Assembly (NCBI GenBank): GCA_910586535.1
Contig: CAJUHS010000006.1
Span: forward strand, 66,499 to 130,498
DNA from: an uncultured Oscillospiraceae bacterium
Lineage (GTDB): Bacteria; Bacillota; Clostridia; Oscillospirales; Ruminococcaceae
Direction of reading: 5' to 3'
Length of the DNA stretch: 64,000 bases
The notes under the pieces were generated by a model. That model had not been told where the DNA came from and did no database searches. It worked only from the letters and a program-made list of their open reading frames with translations. Shown here one piece after another: positions 24,443 to 34,128 of this stretch. A program made the translations under genes and the position numbers. How positions within the stretch are numbered: the stretch's first letter is position 1; each line of letters starts with the position of its first letter.

Positions 24443-24520
24443 ATTTTACGCTCCTCAGATATTTTTTATTTTAGTTAAAATTACGGCATACCGCATATAA
24501 AACACGCAGTCAGCTATCAA

Positions 24521-25759
24521 CTATATACCGTTCCCCGCCGCAACCGCCGTGGAAAACGCTATCTGCAAATTAAACCCGCCCGTATAGGCGTCAATGTCAA
24601 GTATCTCCCCTGCAAAGTAAAGTCCCGCTATAAGCTTGGACTCCATAGTTTTCGGGTTCACCTCGGAAAGCTTCACGCCGCCGCTTGTGACTATAGCTTC
24701 GCTCAGCGGACGGAAATCCCGCACCGTTGCTGGAAAATTTTTAATCAGAGTCACAAGCTCCGTACGCTCCTGCTTTGTAACAGAATTTACCTGCTTTTCG
24801 GGAGCTATCCCCGACAGTCTCACAACAACGGGTATCATCTTCGACGGCAGCAGCTTTGACAGGGAATTGGAAAATATCCTATTTGGATTCTCTGAAAAGT
24901 CCCTTTGCAGCCGCTTGTCAAGTGTCTGGAAGTCAAGCGCCGGCTTCATATCTATAAGTATCTTGTAACGCCCCCGCTCCATATCCCTAATATGGCTGGA
25001 GGCGCTTAGTATCAGCGGCCCCGACACACCGAAATGGGTAAAGAGCATTTCTCCCTGCTCCCTGAAAATGACCTTGTCCTTTTTTGTATCCTTTACGGAG
25101 ACCGCCACATTTTTCAGGGACAGACCCGTCATTTCCCCGCAGTATTCCTCTTCGCTGACGAGCGGAACAAGAGACGGTTTAAGAGGAGTAACCGTGTGTC
25201 CCAGAACAGCCGCAAACTTATATCCGTCGCCGTCCGAGCCTGTTCCCGGGTAGGATTTTCCCCCTGTGGCTATCAGTACGGACACTGCGTTAAAGACAGT
25301 ATCCCCGCACCTTACGCCTACGATAACTCCGTCCTCCGCAAGCACTTCCGTTGCCCTTTTGTGCAGAAAGTCAACACCGCTTTGTCGGCAGGCCTTTTCA
25401 AGAGCGGAAACAATGTCTGCCGCCCTGTCGCTGACCGGAAACACCCTGTTGCCCCGTTCGGTCTTAAGGGGTACTCCAAGCTCCTCAAAAAAGTCCATTG
25501 TATCGTAACAGTTAAATCCGCTGTACGCCGAATACAGAAACTTACCGCCCACTGGAATGTTGGCAAAAAACTCCTCATCGGTGCATTGGTTGGTGACGTT
25601 GCACCTGCCCTTGCCCGTAATGGAAAGCTTTTTCCCCACGCGGTCGTTTCTTTCAATAAGCAGGACTTCCCTGCCGCGTTCAGCCGCCGTTCGGGCAGCC
25701 ATAAGTCCCGCCGCGCCGCCGCCGACGATTATGCAGTCAAATCTGTTTTTAAGTGACAT
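24521..25759 (-). CDS. HI0933/BaiN-family NAD(P)/FAD-dependent oxidoreductase
   Basis: A 412-residue flavoprotein. The N-terminal FAD-binding motif is GGGAAGLMAARTAAERG, followed by 'GKKLSITGKGRCNVTN', the family signature; 'GGKSYPGTGSDGDGY' lies near residue 165 and the C-terminal end is 'GEILDIDAYTGGFNLQIAFSTG-like'. The family includes BaiN-type enoyl reductases and proteins of unknown substrate. I chose ATG 25759 (AAGGAA upstream) over the longer frame. It lies 78 bases upstream of cmk in the same direction, so co-transcription is possible. Confidence 0.9.
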   Translation of the reverse strand: MSLKNRFDCIIVGGGAAGLMAARTAAERGREVLLIERNDRVGKKLSITGKGRCNVTNQCTDEEFFANIPVGGKFLYSAYSGFNCYDTMDFFEELGVPLKTERGNRVFPVSDRAADIVSALEKACRQSGVDFLHKRATEVLAEDGVIVGVRCGDTVFNAVSVLIATGGKSYPGTGSDGDGYKFAAVLGHTVTPLKPSLVPLVSEEEYCGEMTGLSLKNVAVSVKDTKKDKVIFREQGEMLFTHFGVSGPLILSASSHIRDMERGRYKILIDMKPALDFQTLDKRLQRDFSENPNRIFSNSLSKLLPSKMIPVVVRLSGIAPEKQVNSVTKQERTELVTLIKNFPATVRDFRPLSEAIVTSGGVKLSEVNPKTMESKLIAGLYFAGEILDIDAYTGGFNLQIAFSTAVAAGNGI

Positions 25760-25848
25760 TTTTAGTTCCTTTCGATTCAACGCCGCCGCTTTAAGAGAGC
25801 ATGGCAAAGCGCAAAATAACGGTACGCACCGTCCTGCTGAAAAAGCGG

Positions 25849-26763
25849 CTAATGCTGTGAAGTGTTCCCCGCTTTGAGACCGTAGTCCTGATCGTCTGAA
25901 ATTTCGTACACCTCATACTCGTCAAATATTCTGTTCAAACGTTCGTAACCGTCCACAACATAGTCGCTTTTGCGCATTCCAACCGCAACTATCAGTGCGT
26001 TTATCACACTCATGGGAGCTACAAGGGAGTCCGCAAAAGAGACCATATCGCTGCGAGCCAAAAGAATATTGTCAGCGTACTCCGCAAGTGGAGAAGCCTT
26101 GCTGTCGGTTATTGCGATTACCTTTGCCCCCTGCTCCGAAGCGTACCGGAAAGCCTTTACCGTATGCTTTGAGTACCGCGGAAAGCTTATGCCGATCATG
26201 ATGTCCCCCTCGCCGATATTGAGTATCTGCTCGAACATTTCGCTTGTAGACGTGGTGTGAACAAGCTTTACGTTCTCGAACATCATATTGAAATAGAACG
26301 ACAAAAATCTTGCCAGAACAGCCGCCGAGCGCGCTCCGATAACATAGATGTTTTTCGCCTGACAGAGAGTGTCCACCGTACGGTAAAATTCGCCTCGGTC
26401 ACTCTCCTCCAGAGTTTTGCGTATCTTGTCCATGTCCATGTTGAGTACCCGCTCGTACACATCGCCGCCTCCGAGCTGATCGTTCATAACATTCACTCTC
26501 TGCGCCGTGGTAAGCTTATTGCTGGTGTATTCCTTTAACGCCCGCTGGAGCTCGGGATAGCCCTCAAAGCCAAGCTCCGTAGCAAAGCGCACCACAGTGG
26601 ACTCGCTAACGCCCACTATCTTTCCCAGCTTTGAGGCGGTCATGAAAGCCGCCTTGTCGTAGCATTCAGTGATATACACGGCTATCTTGCGGTGCCCCTT
26701 TGAAAGGGACGGGGTTATCTCCTGCAGTTTATTGAACAGATTTGCGTTAGGTTCGGGTGACAT
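25849..26763 (-). CDS. RpiR-family transcriptional regulator (MurR/RpiR)
   Basis: A 304-residue protein. The N-terminal HTH_6 domain has 'KLGKIVGVSESTVVRFATELG', and a SIS sugar-phosphate binding domain covers about residues 125-265 ('IYVIGARSAAVLARFLSFYF', then 'GDIMIGISFPRYSKHTVKAF'). Such regulators sense sugar phosphates. AAGGAGG lies eight bases before ATG 26763. The gene ends about 90 bases before the flavoprotein and follows DUF3006 by 20 bases, so it probably belongs to the MBL-DUF3006 operon. No sugar pathway genes are adjacent, leaving its target unknown. Confidence 0.9.
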   Translation of the reverse strand: MSPEPNANLFNKLQEITPSLSKGHRKIAVYITECYDKAAFMTASKLGKIVGVSESTVVRFATELGFEGYPELQRALKEYTSNKLTTAQRVNVMNDQLGGGDVYERVLNMDMDKIRKTLEESDRGEFYRTVDTLCQAKNIYVIGARSAAVLARFLSFYFNMMFENVKLVHTTSTSEMFEQILNIGEGDIMIGISFPRYSKHTVKAFRYASEQGAKVIAITDSKASPLAEYADNILLARSDMVSFADSLVAPMSVINALIVAVGMRKSDYVVDGYERLNRIFDEYEVYEISDDQDYGLKAGNTSQH

Positions 26764-26783
26764 GATAAAGTCCTCCTTGATAT

Positions 26784-26990
26784 TTATTCCCAAAGGCTGT
26801 TTTGCAGTTTTAGAATTTCCTTGCGACGTTTTTCGGTTGTCTCAATATCTTTGCGGTATACGCCGTTATCAAGAAAAACGGCGTCTCCCTCATTAACGTC
26901 CTTTGCAAGGGTTTCCTCCGGTACCTCAAAGCGGCGTTCTCCGTCTTCGATAACCGCCGTACCATCCGATATCCTGTCTACAATAAGCAT
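26784..26990 (-). CDS. DUF3006 protein
   Basis: A 68-residue small acidic protein: 'MLIVDRISDGTAVIEDG', 'FEVPEETLAKDVNEGDAV' and a charged helical tail. This is the DUF3006 pattern, a small beta-barrel-like domain often encoded next to ComEC-like MBL hydrolases, as here. Its ATG overlaps the MBL stop codon (TAATG), so the two are translationally coupled. Function unknown. Confidence 0.88.
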   Translation of the reverse strand: MLIVDRISDGTAVIEDGERRFEVPEETLAKDVNEGDAVFLDNGVYRKDIETTEKRRKEILKLQNSLWE

Positions 26991-28024
26991 TACTCAACAT
27001 CTTCTTTTTTATTATTATTTTTACCGGCTTTGCCGGAGGACTTTCCGATGTCCCCTGTCTTTTCTGCTGTAACAAAAATTTCCTCTCCGTCGGAATACAC
27101 CGTTACCGTGCCGCTTGAATCATTGCGGTAGTACTTAACACCGCGGCTTTCAAAACGGTCAAGTATCTCTGCGTGAGGGTGACCGTAGCTGTTTCCTTCG
27201 CCGCACTGAATAACGCATATTTCGGGGGATACCGCTTCAAGAAATTCTTCGCTTGTGGATGTGCTGCTGCCGTGATGACCTGCTTTAAGAACGTCAGCGC
27301 TTACGTCCGCCCCCGAATTAAGTATATCCTTTTCAGCCTTGGTTTCAGCGTCTCCCGTGAAAAGATAGGACGTTTTGCCGTAGGTCATGCGAACAACAAC
27401 CGAGTAGTCGTTCAGGTCGTCGTAGTCCGCAACGGGAGCAAGAATTTCCAGCTTTGGCGGTTGCTTTTCCGCCGAAGCGGCAGTCCTGCCCGCAAGAGCG
27501 TAGACCGTCCCAGGCTTTGCCGCCGTAAGCTTTAAAGCCTTGTCCTTTAACGCCGTCAGAAATCTTTCATAGGTTTTTGTTGTGGGAGTCATGTCCGACG
27601 ATACCTTCGGAGCAACGACACGCTCAACGTCTATTCCCGAAATAATATCTCCCATTGCGCCGATGTGGTCGGAATGAGGGTGGGTAGCTATAATAATATC
27701 GAGCTTTTCAACGCCTTGCTTTTTAAGGTATTCCAGTACCGTTTCCGCATTTTCCCGTTCGCCGCAGTCTATCAGAACAGCCGCGCCCTCCCATTTGATA
27801 AGAGAGCAGTCTCCCTGACCCACGTCTATATAATGTATCTCAAGGTCGGCGTCCCTGTCGATAAAGCTGTTTACCGCCGACGCCGGAACTTCCTTATCGC
27901 CGAATTCCAGATAGGAACTGAAGCAGAACGCCGCTCCTATAAGTATCAGCAGAAAAAGCAGTACGGGAGACGTTCCCGACGGCTGAGACCTTGATCTCGA
28001 CGACGATTTTTTTCTTTGAGCCAT
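26990..28024 (-). CDS. Membrane-anchored MBL-fold hydrolase (ComEC C-terminal type)
   Basis: A 344-residue protein with a basic N-terminus, one transmembrane helix (about 20-40), then a metallo-beta-lactamase fold. Features are 'YIDVGQGDCSLI', the metal motif THPHSDHIGA (HxHxDH), 'YLFTGDAE' and 'LKAGHHGSSTST'. It corresponds to the extracellular nuclease-like domain of ComEC without the channel. Relatives are predicted exonucleases or phosphodiesterases acting outside the membrane. The C-terminal 20 residues are Lys/Asn-rich. Translationally coupled to DUF3006. Confidence 0.92.
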   Translation of the reverse strand: MAQRKKSSSRSRSQPSGTSPVLLFLLILIGAAFCFSSYLEFGDKEVPASAVNSFIDRDADLEIHYIDVGQGDCSLIKWEGAAVLIDCGERENAETVLEYLKKQGVEKLDIIIATHPHSDHIGAMGDIISGIDVERVVAPKVSSDMTPTTKTYERFLTALKDKALKLTAAKPGTVYALAGRTAASAEKQPPKLEILAPVADYDDLNDYSVVVRMTYGKTSYLFTGDAETKAEKDILNSGADVSADVLKAGHHGSSTSTSEEFLEAVSPEICVIQCGEGNSYGHPHAEILDRFESRGVKYYRNDSSGTVTVYSDGEEIFVTAEKTGDIGKSSGKAGKNNNKKEDVE

Positions 28025-28140
28025 TTTTACCGTCCTTTCATAAGATAAAAACAGACCGGTTTTGTAGCGGGAGATATCTCCCCGCCAGCAGAGTAAATGT
28101 TCAGTCCTTGCGGGACGGGAGACCCGTTCCCTACGGAAGA

Positions 28141-30024
28141 TTATTTTTTACGTTTATTATTAATTTTGTGTGCGTTCTTTCCGCCTCTTTTCGCGGACTT
28201 AGCCGCTTCTCTCCGCCGCTGTTCCGCAAGGTACTTGGCGTCGGGCTTCACAAGACAGTCCTTGCCGTTTCCTATCAGGTCGGTGCGGTGGGCTTTCTGC
28301 AAAGCCTCAATGACCTTTCGCTGATTGTCCGGACGGAAATACTGCAATAACGCCCGCTGCATACCCTTTTCCTCGGAGGTTCGGGGAACGTATACTTCCT
28401 CCATTGTGTATGGGTCAAGCCCCGTGTAGAACATACAGGTGGAAATCGTTCCCGGGGTGGGATAAAAGTCCTGCACCTGCTCGGGACGAATCTTCAGGCT
28501 TTTCAGGAACAGCGCAAGCTCCACCGCCTCTTTCAGCGTACTGCCCGGGTGGGAGGACATCAGGTAAGGCACAAGGTACTGCTCCTTGCCTATCTGTCCC
28601 GTTATCCTGTAGAATTTGTCCTGAAATTTTTTGTACGCCTCGATATGGGGCTTGCCCATTTTGTCCAGCACCACCGCAGAGCAATGTTCGGGCGCAACCT
28701 TCAGCTGACCGCTGACATGGTGCTCGATAAGCTCCCGCATGAACTCCTCGTCCCTGTCCTCTATCAGATAATCGTATCTTATTCCGCTGCGTATAAAAAC
28801 CTTTTTCACTTTCGGTACTGCGCGTATTTTCCGCAGCAGACTCAGATACTCCCTGTGGTCTACTTCCAGCGACTTGCAGGGTTCGGGGGCAAGACACTTT
28901 TTCCCTTTGCACAGACCGTGCTCTAACTGCTTGTGACAGCTTGGCGCGCGGAAATTTGCGGTAGGTCCTCCAACGTCGTGAATGTATCCTTTAAAGTTTG
29001 GTAAAGTCGTCAGTAACTGTGCTTCGGCAAGAATGCTCTCCTCGCTGCGTACGGCTATTTTCCGTCCCTGATGCAAAGCGATAGAGCAGAAATTGCAGTT
29101 CCCGAAGCAGCCGCGGTTGTGGGTTATGGAAAATTCCACTTCCTTTATCCCGGGTACGCCGCCCTCCTTCTCGTATATCGGGTGGTACGTCCGCATATAG
29201 GGCAGGGCGTAAACCTTATCTAATTCCTCGGTCGTGAGCACAGGCGAGGGCGGCAACTGTACAAGCATAAGCTTTTCCTGCCGCTGAATAATTGTCCTGC
29301 CATAAATCTCGTCCTGCCAGTCGTACTGCTGGCGGCAAGCCTTTGCATAGGACTTTTTGTCCTCCCGGCACAATTTTAATGAGGGGCACTCAACCGCTCC
29401 GTAGGGGGTATCCTCGGGCTTGCAGAGGTACGCCGTACCCCGGATATCGGTGAGACTTCTAACGTCCTCACCGTTCGCAAGACGTGTGCAAATCTCGGTT
29501 ATCTGGTGCTCTCCCATGCCGTACATAAGAATATCCGCGCCGCTTTCCTCCAGAATCGAGGGACGGACAGCGTCGTCCCAGTAGTCGTAGTGAGCGAACC
29601 GCCGCAGGGAAGCCTCCAAGCCGCCTATACCGATAGTAATATCTCCGTACGCCTCGCGTATCTTTTTGCAGTACACAGTAACCGCCCGGTCGGGACGTTT
29701 CCCCGCCATTCCCCCCGCGGTGTAAGCGTCGTCGGAACGCTTTTTCTTTGCGGAAGTATAGTGGGCAACCATGCTGTCGATATTTCCCGACGTTACCATA
29801 AAGCCGAAGCGGGGTCTGCCGAGACGCATAAAATCCCGGGTGGTGTGCCAGTCGGGCTGGGCAATTATACCTACGGTATAACCAATACTTTCAATGACAC
29901 GCGAAACTATTGCAATGCCGAAGCTGGGGTGGTCGACGTAGCTGTCACCCGTTACGCAGATGAAGTCCAGCTGGTCGATACCCTGTTCGAGCATTTCCTG
30001 TTTTGAGATCGGTAAAAACGGCAT
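28141..30024 (-). CDS. YgiQ-family radical SAM protein
   Basis: A 627-residue protein. The N-terminal cobalamin-binding-like domain starts 'DFICVTGDSYVDHPSFG', the SAM motif CFGNCNFCSI (C-x3-C-x2-C) is near residue 310, 'YIHDVGGPTANF' follows, and the C-terminal 'QVQDFYPTPGTISTCMFYTG' is typical of YgiQ. Function in bacteria is not established. ATG 30024 has AAGGAG eight bases upstream; an in-frame TTG at 30030 overlaps that spacing. The C-terminal tail is very basic. Monocistronic, with about 280 bases of gene-free sequence upstream (30025-30310) in which I see no clear motif. Confidence 0.92.
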   Translation of the reverse strand: MPFLPISKQEMLEQGIDQLDFICVTGDSYVDHPSFGIAIVSRVIESIGYTVGIIAQPDWHTTRDFMRLGRPRFGFMVTSGNIDSMVAHYTSAKKKRSDDAYTAGGMAGKRPDRAVTVYCKKIREAYGDITIGIGGLEASLRRFAHYDYWDDAVRPSILEESGADILMYGMGEHQITEICTRLANGEDVRSLTDIRGTAYLCKPEDTPYGAVECPSLKLCREDKKSYAKACRQQYDWQDEIYGRTIIQRQEKLMLVQLPPSPVLTTEELDKVYALPYMRTYHPIYEKEGGVPGIKEVEFSITHNRGCFGNCNFCSIALHQGRKIAVRSEESILAEAQLLTTLPNFKGYIHDVGGPTANFRAPSCHKQLEHGLCKGKKCLAPEPCKSLEVDHREYLSLLRKIRAVPKVKKVFIRSGIRYDYLIEDRDEEFMRELIEHHVSGQLKVAPEHCSAVVLDKMGKPHIEAYKKFQDKFYRITGQIGKEQYLVPYLMSSHPGSTLKEAVELALFLKSLKIRPEQVQDFYPTPGTISTCMFYTGLDPYTMEEVYVPRTSEEKGMQRALLQYFRPDNQRKVIEALQKAHRTDLIGNGKDCLVKPDAKYLAEQRRREAAKSAKRGGKNAHKINNKRKK

Positions 30025-30310
30025 AGGCAAAGCTCCTTAATATACGGTGATTATAGACAATGATACTAAAATAAAAATATTGAAAAACAGCAAGAAGTTA
30101 AAAACGCTGTAACCTGACATGATTTCTGACATCATATTTTCCTTTTTCATTTTTCCGCTCCGCTGCGTATGCGCCGGCTTCGCTGACAAATATAAAAATT
30201 ACTTCCGTAATTCCCGGACTAATATTTAAAACCGTTGTAAGCTTTATCGGCACATATCCGCATAAAAGCGCGCCAAGGGAAAAACGTCAGAAGATAATAT
30301 AACAGTCCTG

Positions 30311-32998
30311 CTATTCCTCGGAAACTTCCTCCGCACCGGAAACGTCCGCCCCCGGGATTGTGTCGTTGTTTATAAGCTTCCTCTGCGCCCACATCTCCCT
30401 CGTAACAAGCACCGACCGCGGCTTTGAACCCTCGTAGGGACCCACCACGCCAAGCTCCTCAAGCTCGTCCATAACACGCGCCGCGCGGGCGTAGCCAAGC
30501 TTGAGCTTTCTTTGCAGATAGGACACCGAAGCTTGTCCCGCGTCGATAAGGACTTCCACAGCCTGGTCGATAATATCTCCGTCTCCGCTTGGAGCAGAGC
30601 CGCTGTCTCCGTTTAGTTTCTCACCCTTGGGAACAGGCATATTTTTCTCAATTTCCTCAATAATTTCGTTAGAATACTCCACTGTACCGCCGCTCTTGAT
30701 GAACTCAACAACAGCCTCGACTTCCTTTGTGGAGGCGAAGCAGCCCTGTATTCTCACAGGCTTGGGGATACCCTGGGGATAGTACAGCATATCGCCGTGA
30801 CCCAAAAGCTTCTCCGCGCCCGCCGTGTCTATTATGGTACGGCTGTCAACCTGGGACGAAACCGTCAGAGCGATTCTGGACGGAATGTTCGCCTTGATAA
30901 GTCCCGTAATAACGTCCACCGTAGGACGCTGGGTTGCGATAATAAGGTGCATACCCGCCGCACGCGCCATTTGTGCAAGACGGCAGATAGAGTCCTCCAC
31001 CTCGTTAGCCGCCGCCATCATCAGGTCGGCAAGCTCGTCTATAACTATCACGATTTTCGGTAACGGCTCCACGCCCTCGGTCTCCGCAGCCATTTCGTTG
31101 TAGCCGCCGTGGTCGCGGACGTTATAGTCCGCAAAAAGCTTATAGCGCTTCAGCATCTCCTGCACCGCCCAAGACAGTGCTCCCGCCGCCTTTCGGGGGT
31201 CTGTAACAACGGGGATAAGCAGGTGGGGTATGCCGTCGTACACCTTAAACTCAACCATTTTCGGGTCGATAAGTACAAGCCGTACCTCGTCGGGGGACGC
31301 GTTGTATAGAATACTCATGATTATACTGTTAGTACAAACAGACTTACCCGAACCGGTAGTACCCGCAATGATCAAATGGGGCATTTTGGCAATATCTCCT
31401 ATCATAATGTCGCCGTCGATATTTTTACCCACAACAAAGCTGAGCTTGCTCTTGTTGGCGGCAAACTCGGGACTTTCTATCATCTCGCGGATAGTAACTA
31501 TATCCTTGACCCTGTTGGGGACTTCCACGCCCACAGCCGCCTTACCGGGGATAGGAGCTTCTATGCGGACTCCCGCCGCCGCAAGGTTCAGGGCGATATC
31601 GTCCGCAAGACTGGTTATCTTGGATATCTTGACCCCCGCGCTTGGCTGCAATTCGTATCGCGTAACCGTCGGCCCGCGGTGAATGTCAACGATTCGCGTC
31701 TGTACCCCGAAGCTTTTCAGAGTATCCACAAGGGTGTCGGCGTTGGTTTTCATTTCCGCCTCGGCTTCGGCGGCGTTGGCTTCGTTGTCAACGCTTTTCA
31801 GCAGGTCTATGGGCGGGAACTGATATACGACTATCTCCGAACCCTGCTCGGCTATCTCGTGCTGAATATCCGCCGCCGTGGGTGCGTCGGGCATATCAAG
31901 CTCGTCCTCGGTCTGTATCTTATTGGAAGCAAGTGTGGACTGCTTTTTCGTCTGCTGTACGGTTTTGGGAGCGGGGGCAAAGAGCGTTTTTTTCTTTTCC
32001 GGAACAGCCGCCGCCTTTCTGATTATGTCGTCCAGCTCGCTTGAAGCGTTACTGCTCTTCTCCGCCGCCTCTGCGTCCGCGGCAGACGCAGAGGGTACGA
32101 CTACCGGGTGCTGGGGCAGACTTTGAGCAAACTTTTCCTCCTCGGTAAGCTCTTTTTCCTTTGGCTCGTCCGGTTCAAAGGGAAGTTCTTCCTTCGGCGC
32201 GTTTGGTACGTTCTTTTTGCCCTTTGGCATAGGTATATCAACATTGAAATTCTTTGCCTTTTCCTTGACAACCTCCGTGGGTACGTCTCCGTTGGGCACT
32301 TCCTTTGCGGCTCTTGCGGCCGCTTTCTCCGCTTTCTTTTCCGCGGCTGTTTTCTTGGCTCCAGGAGGGGGAACGAAACCGCTGTTGTCCTCTACGGGGA
32401 CGTAGTCCTCCCTTGCGGCGTTTGCAGCAGAAATTCCCCTTTTGATAAGTCTTACTATATCCAGTACGGTCTTGTTGGCAAGTATCATAATAAACACGAA
32501 CGTTAGCAGTACGATTATAATTGTAGCACCCGCCTTTTTGAACAGCAGAAGAAGCGGTACTCCCACAAAAACGCTCATAACTCCGCCGCCGCGGAGCTGT
32601 TTTCCCTCGGCGTAAAGGGCGGGGATCATCTCCTCGAAAAGATTTCCCTCCGGCATATCCGCGCTTGAAATTATCCGCGCAAACGCCGACAGCAGAAGTA
32701 TCATGATAAAGCACTGGATAACGCGTCCCTGAACAGTCTGGCGCGACTTATCCATTGCGATCATTACCGAAACGTATATCAGAACAAGCGGCACGACAAA
32801 CACCGACCACCCGAACATTCCCAGAAAAATATTATGTATGCTGCTCCATGCGGACTCGCCCTTTATCAGCGCGAAAGCCAGCATAAGCGCGCCCAGCGCA
32901 AACAGCACCGCGGACCAGAATACCCTGTCGCCGCTTTCCTGAGCGGCTTGCTTTGTCTGCTTCGATCTTGACGACGCGGTCGTTTTTCTTTCAGCCAC
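30311..32998 (-). CDS. ftsK: FtsK/SpoIIIE DNA translocase
   Basis: An 895-residue protein. Four or five N-terminal transmembrane helices (about 25-185) are followed by a long Ala/Lys/Glu-rich linker (190-380). The motor domain has 'RGPTVTRYELQPSAGVKISKI', Walker A GTTGSGKSV, Walker B 'VIVIDELADLMM' and 'IATQRPTVDVITG'. A C-terminal winged-helix gamma domain ('YLQRKLKLGYARAARVMDELE') reads KOPS/SRS sequences. It pumps chromosomal DNA at the division or sporulation septum. It starts at GTG 32998 with GGGAGGAAG upstream. It is the last gene of the tepA-ylzJ-uppP-ftsK cluster, similar to tepA-ylzJ-spoIIIE in Bacillus. Confidence 0.95.
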   Translation of the reverse strand: MAERKTTASSRSKQTKQAAQESGDRVFWSAVLFALGALMLAFALIKGESAWSSIHNIFLGMFGWSVFVVPLVLIYVSVMIAMDKSRQTVQGRVIQCFIMILLLSAFARIISSADMPEGNLFEEMIPALYAEGKQLRGGGVMSVFVGVPLLLLFKKAGATIIIVLLTFVFIMILANKTVLDIVRLIKRGISAANAAREDYVPVEDNSGFVPPPGAKKTAAEKKAEKAAARAAKEVPNGDVPTEVVKEKAKNFNVDIPMPKGKKNVPNAPKEELPFEPDEPKEKELTEEEKFAQSLPQHPVVVPSASAADAEAAEKSSNASSELDDIIRKAAAVPEKKKTLFAPAPKTVQQTKKQSTLASNKIQTEDELDMPDAPTAADIQHEIAEQGSEIVVYQFPPIDLLKSVDNEANAAEAEAEMKTNADTLVDTLKSFGVQTRIVDIHRGPTVTRYELQPSAGVKISKITSLADDIALNLAAAGVRIEAPIPGKAAVGVEVPNRVKDIVTIREMIESPEFAANKSKLSFVVGKNIDGDIMIGDIAKMPHLIIAGTTGSGKSVCTNSIIMSILYNASPDEVRLVLIDPKMVEFKVYDGIPHLLIPVVTDPRKAAGALSWAVQEMLKRYKLFADYNVRDHGGYNEMAAETEGVEPLPKIVIVIDELADLMMAAANEVEDSICRLAQMARAAGMHLIIATQRPTVDVITGLIKANIPSRIALTVSSQVDSRTIIDTAGAEKLLGHGDMLYYPQGIPKPVRIQGCFASTKEVEAVVEFIKSGGTVEYSNEIIEEIEKNMPVPKGEKLNGDSGSAPSGDGDIIDQAVEVLIDAGQASVSYLQRKLKLGYARAARVMDELEELGVVGPYEGSKPRSVLVTREMWAQRKLINNDTIPGADVSGAEEVSEE

Positions 32999-33072
32999 TT
33001 TTTCTTCCTCCCGTTTTTTGAGGGACTTGCCTCATTCCTTTTTGCTTTACCTTATGTATTTTAATAACACAT

Positions 33073-33936
33073 TTATCCTATAAGTATTCTTACGCCGTTC
33101 AGCCTTTCGTACAGTCCCAGACCTATAACGGCAGTTCCGAGCGCAAGGGTATACCAGGCGAAAACGTGGAATTTATCGTTTACCACAAGCATTTTTATAA
33201 GGCATATTGCAAAATACCCCGCTATTGCCGATACGGCAAAGCCAACTAAAAGCGGAACAAAATTTGCAGATATCTCCGCAGAAGATGCTTCTCCAAGCTT
33301 AACGACCGCTCCCGCGAGAATTACCGGAATGCCTAAAATAAAGCTGTATTCCACCGCGTCTTCACGCTTCATTCCCGTGAAAAGCGCCGCCGAGATCGTG
33401 GAACCCGAACGGGATATTCCAGGCACAAGAGCTATTCCCTGAAACACTCCTATGGTCAGCGCGGCGGGAACGGCAGTCTCCCCTGCCGACCTGCTTCCCT
33501 TTCCGTACTTCATGCTCATAAACAGCAGCGCGGAGGTGTAAAGAAAAGCAACGCCCTCCACAATTATATCAGAGTCGGAGGAAAGCCTTTCAAAGAAATC
33601 CCTGAATATGTAAAATCCGAAAAGGGGAAGTATTGAGACAATGATCATCATTATCATCCTGCGTTCGGGATTCATGGTTTTCCACTTGAACTTCCCCGTG
33701 AAGATATCTTTAAGCATTCTGAACGCTTCAAATATCAGCTTTTTTATCTTATTCCAAAAGGCAATAAAAACCGCGGCAAGCGTTCCCAAATGGAACACTA
33801 TCGTCATTGTTACCGCCCCCTCGCCGTCCAGACCGGTAAAGTGCTGGAACAGCGAGAGATGTCCCGAACTGGACACTGGCAGGAACTCAGTAAGTCCCTG
33901 CAATATCCCCTGTAATATAGCCTCAATAATACTCAT
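33073..33936 (-). CDS. uppP: Undecaprenyl-diphosphatase (BacA family)
   Basis: A 287-residue polytopic membrane enzyme with both catalytic motifs, 'QGLTEFLPVSSSGHL' at residues 13-27 and 'PGISRSGSTIS' near 170. It dephosphorylates undecaprenyl diphosphate to recycle the cell-wall lipid carrier and gives bacitracin tolerance. It overlaps ylzJ by 14 bases and lies 74 bases before ftsK. Its position between ylzJ and ftsK is not the Bacillus order. Confidence 0.95.
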   Translation of the reverse strand: MSIIEAILQGILQGLTEFLPVSSSGHLSLFQHFTGLDGEGAVTMTIVFHLGTLAAVFIAFWNKIKKLIFEAFRMLKDIFTGKFKWKTMNPERRMIMMIIVSILPLFGFYIFRDFFERLSSDSDIIVEGVAFLYTSALLFMSMKYGKGSRSAGETAVPAALTIGVFQGIALVPGISRSGSTISAALFTGMKREDAVEYSFILGIPVILAGAVVKLGEASSAEISANFVPLLVGFAVSAIAGYFAICLIKMLVVNDKFHVFAWYTLALGTAVIGLGLYERLNGVRILIG

Positions 33937-34126
33937 TGCAATTTTCCTCTTTTTGTTTATATTTTGTATAGCCGCTGTTAAGAACAGTTCCGCCCAAAAA
34001 GTCCTGCGGGTTTGTTGACAGAACCGGCTGGCTTCGCTGAGCCGTCACCGTACCCGAAAGCTCTTTAAGCTCCCTGTTTTGGGCGAAAAGCACATCGTAC
34101 TCGCCGATAACCGTGTAAAGCGCCAT
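33923..34126 (-). CDS. ylzJ: YlzJ-like protein
   Basis: A 67-residue protein starting 'MALYTVIGEYDVLFA', with 'NPQDFLGGTVLNSGYT' in the second half, matching the YlzJ-like family found beside TepA and SpoIIIE in Firmicutes. It lies two bases after tepA and overlaps uppP by 14 bases. Function unknown, but the conserved position suggests a link to TepA or the translocase. Confidence 0.85.
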   Translation of the reverse strand: MALYTVIGEYDVLFAQNRELKELSGTVTAQRSQPVLSTNPQDFLGGTVLNSGYTKYKQKEENCNEYY

Positions 34127-34128
34127 TT